A stretch of 64,000 nucleotides of DNA from Antedon mediterranea (GCF_964355755.1 NC_092670.1:29869795-29933794), one strand, 5' to 3'; shown: positions 11,664-24,240, counted from the first letter of the stretch. Notes: generated from the letters alone by a model not told the origin. Numbers and translations are program-made.

Positions 11664-12119
11664 CTGTTGCACAATGGTTCAAGTAACTTCTGATCTTGGT
11701 GATGTTATGTAAATGGAAAATAGCAAACCGGCAGATTGTCTTGATATGTGATTACATGGTCGAAGTTACGAACTTCTGTTGATGGATAGATTGACTAGCA
11801 CAGAATTTCCTGACTGACTTTTTGCCGCTTTCCTATGAACAGCTTAAGAGATTATCCCTTTTCTTTTTCTCTATTAAAAAAGTATAGTAACACGTATGTT
11901 ATTAAGCACCGTATAGCCTATATAATGTAGATGAAATGTTAATGCCGCTTTCACTATCCATAACTAAGCTCTTTTGAGCTCCGGGTTATTTGTTGTAGGC
12001 TACTTTTCGGTAAAACGTAAAAATTCATGGGCGTATGGTTCGGGCATGTGAATCTTATGGAGTAGAAGTTTTATGGCGATAGTAGTACAAGAGAAACACG
12101 TATTTTTCCAGAAATGTCA
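11664..12119. other. no feature recognised
   Basis: AT-rich sequence between a hAT-like end and a LINE 3' end. No exon or repeat partner is seen. Confidence 0.4.
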
Positions 12120-14945
12120 AATATTATATTCTTTTTTGTCTTACGTGGGTTCATCCCACTTTTAATTCCATAAATACATACTGTATATACATTAATACAT
12201 TAACATGTATATTCCGTCTATTAACATTTGTTTTAATCATGCATATTTGCTTTCTTTTTGAGTTCATCTTTTTCATTATTATCTCTTAACTTATGTTCGC
12301 CTTGTTGTGTTTCCCTATAGTTATTATACAATCCCTTTTGTTCTCATTTAATTTACATAGCCTTGATATCCTTTGATAACTTTGATATACTCAATACTTA
12401 CATAACACATAAATAATATTGTATCTTGTAGCTACTGATTGATATCACAACTTTGACTATTAATACATACTCTTAAACATATATAAATAAATATATATAC
12501 ACACTCGTATATACATTATGCCTACCTCTTTTATGTCATTCTCCTAGCACACCTTATTTTCAATCATTTCATAACTTTACATTTGATTGTCATCTATTTA
12601 GACAATATTCTAGACGATTATGATCTAATTTTCCCCATTTCTTTCTAGCCGCAAGATTATCAATTGCGTATTCAATTTTTCTTAACATTTTAATTTCTTT
12701 AGTGAATAACAACCATGCATTTACAATTTTATTTTCTGTTCGAAAAAGAACACTTGCCTTGTAAATACAAAAAGTAAAAATTGATAACAACTCATTAACA
12801 ATATTATTGGCTAAGCCAAGAATAATATATTCAAAACAAGAATAATCAACAAACGCCTGATTTTCTTTGTTACAAGAGTTTAGCATGTTGTTAAAATTAT
12901 ACCAAAAGGGCGCATTTTTTTCACATTTGATTAGCATGTGCCTTTCGTCTTCTATTTCTATGTTACACCTGTCACACATATCTGAATCATATTTCTTCCA
13001 TAACTTAAGTTTCTTTTTACAGCATAAAATTCTATGCAACAATTTAAAATTAAATTGTGCAATTTTACTTATGTGTTTCATACAGTATACTTTTCTATGC
13101 CATATTGTATTCCAATCTAAAGAATCTAAATTAAGATCTCTTTCCCATTTCGTTTGAACATTTGGTTCACTGGATTTATTCACCAAAAATCCCTTGTAAA
13201 ATGTTTTAACTGTAGCGTTTTTGTCATATAAATCATATTTTTTCACTTCTACTACCTGAATATTATCTTTAACATTAAAAAGTTTGTTTTTCCAATGTCT
13301 GGGAATTGCCTGTTTCAAACAAAAATATTCAACAATCCAGTTTTTTGATTTCTTAAGTTTATCAACAATTTCTTGTGACGACTTAAAAGAGTTATCATTA
13401 ACAATATCACTAATTTGTGTTATTCCAGAATCAATCCCATTTTGGTTATATAAAGATTTATTGTTTAGTACAATATATTTGTTGCCCCACAAAATCTGTT
13501 TATTAATTTCATCTATACCTTGTGGTTCAGTGTAAAAATAATTAGTATACTGTGTACAAATTGATAAAATTTCTTTATAGAAAGTTGGAATGTCAGATAA
13601 AAACTTGTTTTTGTTTTTATCTATTTGCGACATCTCCGATAAGTATTTAACAGGATGTAAAAAATATAGCGGAATACACTTCCACTTTCCTGGATCTGGG
13701 CTAAGTAACCGTTTTATCCAGTTTAATTTTAATGATTTTACAACTAAATTAAAATCAGTTAGTTTTATACCTCCGTGTTTAATTTCTTGAAACATAATAT
13801 CTCTTTTTATTTTTTCTCCTTTTCCATTCCAAATGAACTTAAAAATAATACTGTTAACCTCATTTACAATATTTGTGGGTACCTCTATTATACTAGCATT
13901 AGGCCTATATACTAGTTTGGAGAGTGCTAGTGTTTTTATCACCATTACTTTACCAAAAATACTTAAATATTTTTTCCCCCAGGTTTTTAATACATTTTTA
14001 AAATTTTCAATCTTTTCAACCCAGTTTTTTTTTGTGGCATTTTGTTTTATCATAACCAACAAAAAAACCTAAGAATTTGACAGGCTCATCCACCCATTGT
14101 ATTGAAAAGGGTTTATGAACGTTGCTTTTTGAAGAACCTATCCACATACCTTTTGTTTTCATTTTGTTAAGTGACATTCCTGCAACCTTACAAAACAAGT
14201 CTACTGTATTTATACAAGCTTCAATACTCATTTCATCCCTAACAAAAATTATAGTATCGTCTACTAACTGAGCAATTTTGACTTCTTGTTCATAATTATA
14301 CCCTTTTGAAGGCAGTATAATACCTTTACAATGAATATTGCTTCTTATATTGCTAGCCATTGGCTCTACAGCTATTAAAAAAGTAATGCCGAAAGAGGGC
14401 ATCCTTGTCTAATACCATTATTCATCTTAAAACTTTCCGATACCCATCCATTGTTTGTAGTAACTGACTCAGTATTGAAATAAAATGTCTTGACCCATTG
14501 TATTAGGTCCTGACCAAAACCAAATCTTTTCAATTAGCAAAATCTAGAAATATTATAGCACCTTCTTTATTAAAATTATTGGTGTATTCTAATACATCTT
14601 CAACACGCCTTATATTTTCACCAGCAAACCTTCCTTTAATATAACATTTTTGATCAGTATCTATTATGTCACCAATTACTAATTTTAGTCTATTTGCAAT
14701 AACATTTGCCATAATCTTGTAATCTATATTAAGAAGAGTTATTGGTCTCCAATTTTTTAAGTCTTCCCTTTTACCATTTTTGTACAGTAAGGAGACTACT
14801 CCTCTCCTTTGAGAATTTGACAATTTTCCATTATTAAAAGAAAAATTAAAAGCATCACAAACCAAAGAGTCAAAAGAATTCCAACATTTTTGGTAAAATT
14901 CTACTGACAAGCCATCACTGCCTGGGGCCTTATTAAATATTATAT
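12120..14945 (-). mobile_element. 5'-truncated L1/Tx1-like LINE
   Basis: Minus-strand LINE whose preserved part begins in the RT domain near 14940 (PGSDGLSVEFYQKCW). It runs to a 3' UTR ending near 12120 in GTGGGATGAACCCAC, a 5-bp stem with 5-base loop, followed by an A-rich tail. The coding remnant is described at 12590-14910. Confidence 0.75.
12590..14910 (-). pseudogene. L1/Tx1-like reverse transcriptase remnant, three frame-broken pieces
   Basis: Three minus-strand open pieces belong to one ORF2. 14910-14530 has LKNWRPITLLNIDYKIMANV and DQKCYIKGRFAGENIRRVED, the fingers/palm motifs of L1-Tx1 elements, and breaks off in IIFLDFAN (motif A). 14402-14016 has QLVDDTIIF, the motif C position where YADD is expected, so the tyrosine-alanine pair is degraded, then MSLNKMKTKGMWIG. 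14062-12590 carries the thumb (LKTWGKKYLSIFGKVMVIKTLALSKLVY) and a long C-terminal domain with a CDRCN...HMLIKC cysteine-histidine cluster. The stretch 14403-14529, with motif B, is broken. The element cannot encode an intact RT. Confidence 0.9.
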
Positions 14946-15041
14946 TCTACAAAACTTACTAAACACTTATTTTTCAGAAGGTAAGAAAGTACCATATTGC
15001 CAATTTTGAATTGACAATTTTGCATCTCAGTAGAGTAGTAT

Positions 15042-15085
15042 ACATTCATTCATTCATTCATTCAGGCTTATCGCCTGACTTTATT
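15042..15085 (-). repeat. LINE 3' tail: stem-loop plus (AATG)n microsatellite
   Basis: On the minus strand the sequence reads CAGGCGATAAGCCTG (5-bp stem, 5-base loop) and then five or so repeats of AATG. A short stem-loop followed by a tandem tail is the 3' recognition structure of several CR1/L2-type LINEs, so I take this as the end of the element at 15042-19740. Confidence 0.7.
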
Positions 15086-15187
15086 TACTTTAGGCCTCTG
15101 GCCCCTAGTAATTAACAAAATAATAATTACATTGAAAAATAAAGCAATTTATGGTCACAAGATAAATGAACTAATTAAGTTCGTTCT

Positions 15188-18100
15188 CTAAGCAAAACAT
15201 ATATCTCTTAACTTATAAGCATGATAAATATATTTAGATAGATTATCAATAATTATTGGATCCTGTGGTGACATTAAACGGCAGAATTTAAAAGTATTTG
15301 GATTTTCAAAAAATAAAGAAGGTATACATTTTTTTCTGATTTCCTTGTAACGAGAGCAAACTGTAACAAAATGATATTCATCTTCAACTTCATTTATATT
15401 ACATATTTTACATAACCTATTGCTGCGCTCTATTCTTTTCCATCTTCCCCTTTCTACCTCTAGTTGAAGTGTGCCCAGTCTTAGTTGACTTAAAGCTAGT
15501 ATCAAGGGTCTGTAGTAAGTATCCATCTACTCCGAAATGGTTTTTGAACATTTTATAGTATCTTAATTTTGAAGAAATATTTATGCTTTCAAGAAAGGAT
15601 TGGCGTTCCATATCGGTTAGCCTTTCTTTTATTTTATTAACTATATAAAATTTATCAAGGACATTATTTTGTGAAAACCATATGTTTCCATGACCAATAG
15701 AGCATAACATATGTTTTACATCGCTTACCCAACAATTACTATTATTTTGCGCTTTATGAAGTTGAGATTTATAACATTTCTTCGCATATTTGTCCTCGTT
15801 CATATTTACTAGTCTTACCCAATAACGGATAACATTGAGTACACTTTCGATTGATAAAGAGAATCGTCCACATTGTCCTCTAATTGAAACATTTGTGGCT
15901 GATTTCCCGACCCCTAAAACATATCTACAGAAATTATTTTGAATATCATCAATTTTTTTGTTGTTTAGTTTTCCCCATATTTCACTACCATACAGTATAA
16001 TTGGGTTTATTTTAACATCAAATAAGTAGTTCCAAATATTCACTGGTAGATGTCCATATTTCTGATATATTATATTTTTGAGTGAGAAAAGTGCTTTCTT
16101 AGCCTGTGTATTATTTTTTTCTCTAGCCTTTTCCCAATTTTCTGAACAATCGAAAGTGAAATATTTAAAAGATTTTACTATTTCAATTTCTTTACCAAGA
16201 TAATTCCACTTTTCATAGTTCTTAAGTTTTCCATTTTTTTAAAATACTATTATTTTACTTTTGTCAATGTTAACTACCAATCCCCACCTATTACAATAAT
16301 ATGCTAGTTTATTTAAAAGATCTTGTAATGAGTACACTGTATCACTGATTAAAACCAGATCATCTGCATACAGTAGGTGATTAATATTTATGTTATCAAT
16401 TTTTATTTTGTTTCGATTTTCAGCAGTATGTAATAACTCAGTTATATCATTAATAAAAATATTAAATAATAATGAAGACAAAGGTGACCCTTGTTGTATT
16501 CATACTTCACATTTAAAGGATTCTCCAATTTTGTTGCCAACCTTTACATGCCCTTTTAATTTACTTTTATACCAGATTTTCTTAGTTTACTTATAAGGAA
16601 ATCGTGTCTAATAGAATCGAAAGCGCGTTTTAAATCTATAAACGCCATGTACACAGTTCCTCGTTTTTTTTAGAGATATTTGTTAACAATTGTGTCTAAA
16701 ATAAATATGTTATCAATAGTACGACAATCTTTTTTAAACCCTCCCTGTTCTTGATGTAATATTTCATTTTCTTCTGTCCATTTGCTTAATCTATTGCTTA
16801 TAATGTATAAAAACACCTTGCCTAAAGTGGATATTAAGGATACGCCTCTATAATTTGCTGGTTGATCTCTTTTGCCCTTTTTAAATATAGGAATAATAAT
16901 GCTTGTTGCCCATTGTTGGGGAAAATTTCGAGAGGTAAAAATACTATTAAAAATTTTCGTAATTGCGCTAATAGCAGCATTTGGCATACAAGTAAAAAAT
17001 TCAATTGGGAATCCATCAATACCTGGAGCTTTACCCCTTTTCTGTGCTTTAATTGCATAAATTACCTCTTCCCGGCTGATTTCTTCATTGTAACAATCGT
17101 TATGTTCGCAATTGTTATCGTTATCGTATGCTATATTGATTTCTTGTATATTATTTGTTTGATTTTGGAACATAGTTTTGAAGTATTCATCATGCCAATT
17201 TTTAAGTGTAATGTTTGTCACGTTTTGTTGTCGTTTAGTTTTAAGGTTTTTCCAAAATTTTGTACTGTTATGTTCCTTTATTAACCTGATTAGTTTTTGT
17301 TGGGATGAATTTTTATGTTTATTTTTTTTAAATTTTATTAATTTTTTATAACTCATTTTCTTTAACAGATATTTCTTTAATAGGGTGTTAGTTTTGTATT
17401 TTCTATATTTATTAAGAATGCTACGAATAATAATTTTCTTTTTTATGCATTGACGATCAAACCATGTATTGGGCAATTTTGTGCATTTTTTTTGTATTTG
17501 TGTTTGTTTTTTTGTATTTATGTAAACATCTTCTAAAGTTCTATAAAGGTTAATTAGGGCTTCATCAATATCCCTTTTTTCAACATTTGCATTAATATCA
17601 TCAAGAAATTTGAAAATTTGTTCATCATTCCATTTGTCCTTGGCTTTATTCACCTTTGTTTCGGACCATTGAAATGTTTCATGTGTTTTCCAGATTTCTT
17701 TTTTTAAATCGTTCGTAATTTCTTTTTTGTTTTGTTCAGTCTCTAATAAAATTTCAAAATGTAAAGGCATATGGTCGGATTCTATCCTAATATCCACTTT
17801 TGGTCTTATTATTTTATCAAAATTAACTGGAAAAGTAATAATATAATCAACACTTTTGCCAAAATTTCCTAAAAAAGTAAAGCACCTACTAAATTCCCTA
17901 TTTATCCTACCATTTACTATTCTCATCCCTGTTTCTTTACAATGACTTAATAAATTAGTTCCATATTCATTGACTATTTGATCTTCATTACTTCTAACAC
18001 CTATATTACTATCTATTTCATTATCTTCTTTATATATATCATTATCCCAATTGGGTGGACATTCATCTTATGTAATAAAATCATTCATTGTACCTGTTCT

Positions 18101-18560
18101 TCCATTAAAATCTCCCATTACATATATATTATTTCCAAACTTTTTTTTGTAATTTGTTAGGTCATTTGAAATAGTTCAAAAAAAATCTTGATTATTTATA
18201 GCATGTGTTGAATTAACTGGTGGTCTATAAACCACTGCTAAGGCGATATTTTCAGAATTATGCTTGATAGATAACCAACATATATAATTTGATGTACTGG
18301 GAAGTTCTTTAACGTCTAAATTTGTTTTATAATAAATAATAATACCGCCACTCATTCTACCCCCTGCTTTATGTCTTATGGGCAATTTACTAATACAGTC
18401 ATATCCTTCCATATAACAATTTTCTACAGGTCCCGTCCATGTTTCTACTAAACATACAATATCATATTTTTAAATATAGTTCACAAAATCAGAGTCGTTT
18501 ATTTTATTCTGTAAACCGTTCACATTCCAAGTTATGATCTGTAATGAAGTGCGTTTATTT
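15188..18560 (-). pseudogene. LINE ORF2 remnant: endonuclease, reverse transcriptase, CCHC-like knuckle
   Basis: The endonuclease begins TWNVNGLQNKI near 18530 and keeps VETW, VYRPP, GDFNGRTGT (catalytic Asp/Asn) and ESDHMPLHFE (catalytic SDH, near 17775). It is one reading frame broken only by three nonsense codons, at 18470-18472, 18176-18178 and 18068-18070. The RT follows: KAPGIDGFPIEFF, ANYRGVSLISTLGKV and QGGFKKDCRTIDNIF up to 16670. After a broken stretch come SSLLFNIFINDI and LLYADDLVLISDT (motif C, YADD) in 16481-16239. The C-terminal part (16043-15188, with a frame change near 15420-15526) ends in CKICNINEVEDEYHFVTVC, a Cys-Cys-His-Cys cluster usual in this position. No intact protein can be made. 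Confidence 0.9.
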
Positions 18561-18592
18561 GTTCTTCTATCGCTAGGGCCTTGGCCATACCC

Positions 18593-19521
18593 CTATAGTT
18601 TAACCAATTCCTCCTTTTCAATATTGTAGGTAAAAGCCTCTCCTTCGATGATCAGTTTATCATATCTTAAACGAAATCTTTTCTTGTTTTCTATAGCTTC
18701 TTTGATTTTTGGTTGTAGTTTATTTCTGATGGTTCTCACTCTTCTGGTATAATCCTCACTGACACTTCTATGCTCATCTTTTCTGTAATTTTGCTTTTTT
18801 CTCCGTTTTTGTTGTAATAATCTACTCTCTTTTAAAATAGTCTCTTTTTCCTTGTAGTTTGCAAATTTTGCTATAATGGGTCTGGGGTTTGTTTTCGTAT
18901 TGATTCTATGGGCCCTTTCTATTGCGATGCTTTCTCCATTAAGTCCAAGCTTGTCTGTTAAATAAAGTTTCTTACCTTCTGTTCGCTTATTTCCCACGTT
19001 TCCTTTTCCTCCTCTGTAAAGCCGTAGAAAACTAAGTTGTTACGTCTACTTTGTGCTTCAATGATGTCCATTTGCTTTTGTAAATATATGTTGTCGGCTC
19101 TGATTTGTTTATTTTCTTCTTCAATATCTTTCAATCGTTGATTTACAGAGTCTATTTTCCTGTTCAAATTGTCAATTTTGTTTGAGACTTCAATTGTATT
19201 TTTAGCTATACTTTGTTGTATTTCTTCGTTCATATCGTGCATTTGTTTAAGAATGTCTTTTAATGTAGGCTCTCTGGCTATCTCGTCTAAAGTTGACTGC
19301 CGAGTTTGAGTACCACCGGTAGGCCTAGGCCCTGGGTTAGACTCTATGTCTCCTGCTAAAATAAGTAATGTTATTGCACAAAAGATGGCTACCCTTAGCG
19401 CGCAGCTAAAACCTATCGGTAACTTGCCATATGATTTCCCGTTACAATTATGCTTTGTCATCGTTCGTTTCCCTTTGTGGTACATCCCTATTCTTATACG
19501 ATAGCTTACAATATCAATCAT
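18593..19521 (-). pseudogene. LINE ORF1 (2A-like leader, coiled coil, L1-ORF1p-like domain), one frameshift
   Basis: The first piece (19521-18958, 187 codons) has a basic N-terminus and then a hydrophobic stretch (about residues 38-56, SCALRVAIFCAITLLILA), directly followed by GDIESNPGP at residues 57-65. Residues about 78-165 are charged heptads typical of a coiled coil, ending QSRRNNLVFYGF, the start of the RRM-like domain of L1 ORF1 proteins. The second piece (18997-18593) continues it with IAIERAHRINT...NPRPIIAKFANYKEKETIL, the Transposase_22-type core, and a basic C-terminus. The two overlap by 40 bases in different frames, so one small indel near 18965 separates them. In related elements ORF1p binds RNA as a trimer. 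Any ribosome-skipping role here is inferred from the motif. Confidence 0.88.
19327..19350 (-). other. 2A-like ribosome-skipping motif DIESNPGP
   Basis: Residues 58-65 of ORF1 read D-I-E-S-N-P-G-P, fitting the D(V/I)ExNPGP consensus at which ribosomes can skip the Gly-Pro bond. It follows a hydrophobic, signal-like segment. 2A-like motifs are known at the start of ORF1 in non-LTR retrotransposons of several invertebrates, including sea urchin. Skipping would release a short hydrophobic leader of about 44-64 residues, depending on which Met (1, 13 or 21) is used. Activity is not shown by sequence alone. Confidence 0.8.
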
Positions 19522-19740
19522 TTTAAGTTTGTTGTCAGTTCACTTCTTTTAAGATCAGCGTGTATATCCGAGGGCTCCTATCCGAGTAATTATAGCCTTA
19601 CAAGGCCTAGCATATTTATGAAAAACAGTACTCACTCAGCGTGTTGTTACTTCCGCATTCTCTGTTGTTTGTGTGCACCTGTATGGTATTAAGGTGTGGT
19701 TGTCAGGTGTTGTACTAGTTGTTTCGGCGTAGTTGAAACG

Positions 19741-21235
19741 CAAATAAATAAAAATCCGTATGCCAACAGTAAATTGGTAAAGGGCTCCAGTAAAATAATA
19801 TAAAATAATATACTACAGTGTACTAATACAAGTATTGCAAGTAATCTTCAGGGTCCAACAGCTAAAGTGTCACAAACTTCGGCGGGCCCTTTAACTATGT
19901 GCCTGTGAGCGTGTTCGAACAAATGAACAAAGGAGGCCTAGAGAGCGAAATACTTGATACGTCTTTACTCGACGGTGACCAAGAGGATATAATTATACAG
20001 TACAGTTTGAAACCTGTAAAATACCTAACCGAATTCCAGTTAGTGTGTGACTGGTTTTAATTGGTAGGCCTACTGTTGATCTACGATTCAAATATAGTGC
20101 AGTAGGCCTACTACACCTATCTGTGATTGGAAAAACGATACTAACCGGTTAAAACCAGTTAACTTAACTGGGTTTTCCACTGGAATTTTCTCATGGATAA
20201 GGTTGGACAATGTTGTCGTCGTCTCGGAAATTGAACTTACACTAAGAATACCTTTCATTTAAATTACCCACACTTAAAATATCAAAATAACAATCATTTA
20301 CAAAACATGTATAGGCCTATAAATAATATCTTTTAAAATGTTGAATTAGCTATTAGGCCTACGGGCCGATAAAAAGATAATAATATGCCTATATGGTGCC
20401 AAACGATTTTCGTCGTAATATAATAGCCGTGTTTGGTGTCATTTCAAAGGTCTTGACTTGGAGAATAAGAATATATACAGTAAAACCTATTTATGATATT
20501 GTGACGTCACTTCTGCTCCCGGAAATAGCAAAAAATCACTTTGAGGTTTCACAATTTACCGTAATTACGCTATTTCCGGTTATGTGACGTAACTTTTCGG
20601 AATATAGCCGTATTTGGTAGCGAGTGTTTGATGTGTCTTATGACGTCATTACAGCTTCATTCACATTCGTGCTTGTATAGGGTATACTCGGGTATCAGCC
20701 CACCTCCGAATTTTGAATAATTTTTATGAAAAATGAGGCACTCGGGTATAAGCCCACCCATTAATTCGAAGATCTATTAGTAGGTGCCGTAATACATTAT
20801 TTTGTATTTGAAAGGCCAAGTATTAATTTTGTTATGGTCAACCTGTCTGACGACTTACATACACCGCATCCACCTACCTTTCATCATAACCCAGAGTTTT
20901 TCGGAACTAGTAGAGATAGATGCCATGTGTTGCGTCTGGCCAGATGAAAGGGGCTAACTGTACATGTATAGATGTTGTGCCGCTGCACAATAATTAAAAG
21001 ATGGAGGTGTTAGCAAAATGACCAGGTACGATTACTTTAGCTACATGCAATGTTTGTTGAGGGCATGGTGAGGGGATTTCAATCTACTTGTAGCCTACAT
21101 GTCTTGAAATGTTTTGATGTTGCACATACTTTTTGTGTTATGTTCCTGCGCTTGGAGGATGATTGTAGTTGATGAAGGATTCTAGTGGTGATAGGATGCA
21201 TTACCCATACGGGGAATGCATCCTCTTACCTACTG
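19741..21235. other. no gene; short local repeats only
   Basis: Contains AACCAGTTAACTTAACTGG-type inverted words near 20145-20180 and a twofold repeat of CACTCGGGTAT(A/C)AGCCCACC near 20685-20760. No coding exon is recognised. Open frames are short and without signatures. Confidence 0.45.
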
Positions 21236-22249
21236 ATTTTGATGTTGGAAGTGAATGTTGGGATATGTCTGTCCTCACTTTGTTCATGTATAATATGGCA
21301 TCGTTGTTTAGTCTAGTGCATCTGACGGCTTAGTTTGATCAACTATGAACTTGTCTTGATGAAAAACATAAATAATAAAACTCGTCCTAAATATTAAAAT
21401 CTTAAGAGCCATTGTCTGTAAGAATCAAAGAAATATCAAAAAGAGTGGCAGACTAAAAAAAAATGGATTTCTTTCAAATTTTGCACATGGCTATATATGT
21501 GTTGAGAGAAATCAAATATGAAGTATTTTTTATTTCACACGTATATTTCCATGGCAACGGCCAAATTTGTGTTTTTGACAAATTTTGTCATTTTTTAAGG
21601 TTTTTTAAAATGGATATTGGTACTACTTTGATGAACGATATTTTTGTTTTGTTCATTTAATTATAAAAAATAATTAGTGTATGCATAATAACAATGCATT
21701 GTGTACCTGTTTCATATTTTTTAATTTTTTTTTATTTCATACTTTGGGAGATACCATTTATTTAAAAAGGGGTGTTTTTCTCTTTTCTTAAATTGTTCAA
21801 TGCAACTAAACTTTACTTCACCATAACGCCCAAAGTGGTGTATTTTTTTAGCTGATTTATTACAAATAGGTAGTTCTAATGTTTAATAATTGATTTCTAA
21901 AATAAAATACTGGGGTAATTTAAAAATCTACAAGCAGTGTTGCGATAAACATAGGCATTTTTATATAAAAAAAACATGGTATAATAGTATTTGATTATTT
22001 GATTTGTGACTCATTGGTCAGAAAAATTCTTAATGTTTTATACAGTTCTAGGTGTGTTGTGAGAAAAAAAACAATATTTTTAATTATAGATTCTGTAATT
22101 CCCAGTTTTAATGTCATTTTATAGGTTATCCTCTGGAAATTTGAATAAATTATCAGATCGTTGTGAATTTTAATCTTTGCAACAGATTACTCCTCTCTTA
22201 TTTTGAAGCTCCTCTTTCATTTGTTTACTTCTTTTATTTGCTAACCTAA

Positions 22250-22600
22250 GCAGATCCCACATGCCCATCCCCAACCACGTTCGACTACCACCCCCCCACC
22301 CACCCTACCCCGACAATAACCACAAAAAGATAAACTGCAACACTTTGGTCAATCATCCACTATAGAGTGTCAAATGCATGCATTCAAGCACCACCCACAC
22401 TGCCGCTACCATCACCCCAACGAATAGACGGATTCAAACTCCTCCATACAACCCCTCCCCCTTTCTCCAAGCCCCCCACCCACCCCAAATGCAAAAGATA
22501 GGTCATAAAGTTAAGTTTTTAGACCCTTGCCTCCAACCCCCTAACTATTTCAACCTCCTGGATCCACCACTTTCCCCTCTCCAAAACTGAACCAATCAAA
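22250..22600. repeat. C-rich, G-poor tract
   Basis: The plus strand is strongly biased to C over G for about 350 bases, with runs such as CCACCCCCCCACCCACC. It is a low-complexity strand-asymmetric tract. The 70-codon proline-rich open frame in it is a by-product of composition. Confidence 0.5.
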
Positions 22601-22799
22601 AGTCAATGATATACTCAGGTATGTTAATGCTACATAACAAATATTGAAGCCCTGATGTGAAATTTCATTTCATTTAAGGTCAGCATGTAAAATATCACAC
22701 TTTATTATTAAATATTGGTTTTAAATTCTATATTTTTTTTACTGTGATGGTTGGATTCAGTATTAATTATTAATTAATAATTATCTAATAATTATTTAA

Positions 22800-24240
22800 T
22801 TTCCCTTAGTTATGCATAGCAACAGTTACTATGGTAACAAAATTGAGATATTCTTTAGATTTTGCATATTTATCTTATACAAATTTAAATTTGTAGATTA
22901 TTAGCAGGCATGCCTTATTTGCATTTTCAAATTACCGTTTCACAAGGTCATATTCGTAAGGACTTTCTTCTGTGATTTTTTTTATTCATGAAAACCCCAT
23001 ATTTTATTTACAGCGGGCACCTCCCGTAAGCGGCCACCTCCCTTAACGGACGCACTTTGAAAAGCCTGTTTGTTCTTCCTATCTAATTAGTGCATTTGGT
23101 GCTTACCGTAAGCAGCTGCGGGCACCTTTTTATACTAAAAATGAGATTTTTTGTAAGCGGCCAATCGAAAAATGTGATGCTTATTGCATGGACCTATGAA
23201 TTAGAGGTCCATGTTTATTGTATTTCTTTATATATTAGCTTTATTTTGAAGAGGTTTTAAAAACATTACTGTGAAGAGATGAGAAAACGACACAGATTTT
23301 GACCGACCATTTTTCATATGATAAAAGCTTTTAAAATTTGTCTGAAAATGCTAAAAAATACTAAACCACCTGATTATAAATAATAATAGGCCTACAATTA
23401 GCTGGAAAATTGAGAGGCTCGTTTCGTTAAGAATATCGTATATAGCCATAATACGTGATTTTGGCCCTTTATCGGCAGAACCTCCCGTAAGGGGTCACCG
23501 TCCGTAAGTGGCCACTTTTCCAGGTCCCGAGGGTGGCCACTTACGGGAGGTTCAACTGTATTTAAAAAAACAATTATTCTTAGTTACGCATAGAAACAGG
23601 TTCTAAGATAACATAAATAATACATTTTGACATAATTTGACCCAACAAATGACCCTTTCATGAGGTCAGTTGCTACAATACACTATAGGTAAAATGTTGA
23701 TGTCATTTGACCTCAATATGTAAAATATAATTTTTTTTTTCATGAAAACTCCATATTTTATTTTTAAACAAATATCCTTAGTTACGTAAACAGGTTTAAG
23801 ATAACACTAAAGGTCAGTTTTTTACCTTTATTCAGATTTGTCAAGACTTTCTTTCTGAGATTATTAGGATTCAGTATTTAAAGTAAATTTGGCAAAAAGT
23901 AGAAATGTAAAACTATGTAGAAAAAATGTTTTGTATTTATGAGAAACCCCTTATTTTTTTAAATATTTTTGAAAATGTTGACCTCATTTGACCTCAAAAT
24001 GAATGAATTTACAAGGTCAAGTTTGTCATTACTTTAAGATTCATAGAATGCAGTAGAAGTACAATTAAGAAAAATGACAATTGCAATCAATTCTTTGTAT
24101 TCATAAAAATGCCATTTTTACGTTTTTTTAAAAATTACTTTCCTTAGTTACACATAGAAATACTTGCTAAGGTAGCACTATAGGTAAAAAATTAAAATTG
24201 TTGAGAATTTTTATGAACTATCTTGTAAATTTTGATCAAA
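22800..24240. repeat. degenerate tandem units marked by CCTTAGTTACGCATAG
   Basis: Variants of TTAGTTA(T/C)GCATAG occur near 22806, 23579, 23779 and 24141. They are associated with TTCATGAAAA(A)CCCCATATTTTATTT segments. The pogo-like MITE has inserted into the last part of the first unit, which explains the larger gap between the first two. Confidence 0.6.
23011..23558. mobile_element. pogo/Tigger-like MITE, 548 bp, TA duplication
   Basis: The ends are CAGCGGGCACCTCCCGTAAG and, inverted, CAGTTGAACCTCCCGTAAG, flanked by TA on both sides. The ACCTCCCGTAAGCGGCCACC-type terminus resembles pogo-like Tc1/mariner ends. A tandem unit nearby (ATATTTTATTTTTAAACAAATA at about 23755) shows what the unoccupied site looked like. 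There is no transposase inside. Confidence 0.78.

Larger units (their letters stand above)
15042..19740 (-). mobile_element. nearly full-length two-ORF LINE with 2A-like motif in ORF1
   Basis: Minus-strand element with, in order, a putative 5' UTR (from about 19740), ORF1 (19521-18593), ORF2 with apurinic-type endonuclease, RT and C-terminal zinc-knuckle (about 18560-15188), a 3' UTR, and a stem-loop plus AATG tail at 15042-15085. Both ORFs are damaged. The combination of an L1-ORF1p-like protein and a CR1-like 3' tail makes the clade uncertain. Confidence 0.85.

Noticed and set aside
22378-22590. 70-codon proline-rich frame
   Set aside because: A consequence of the C-rich low-complexity tract.
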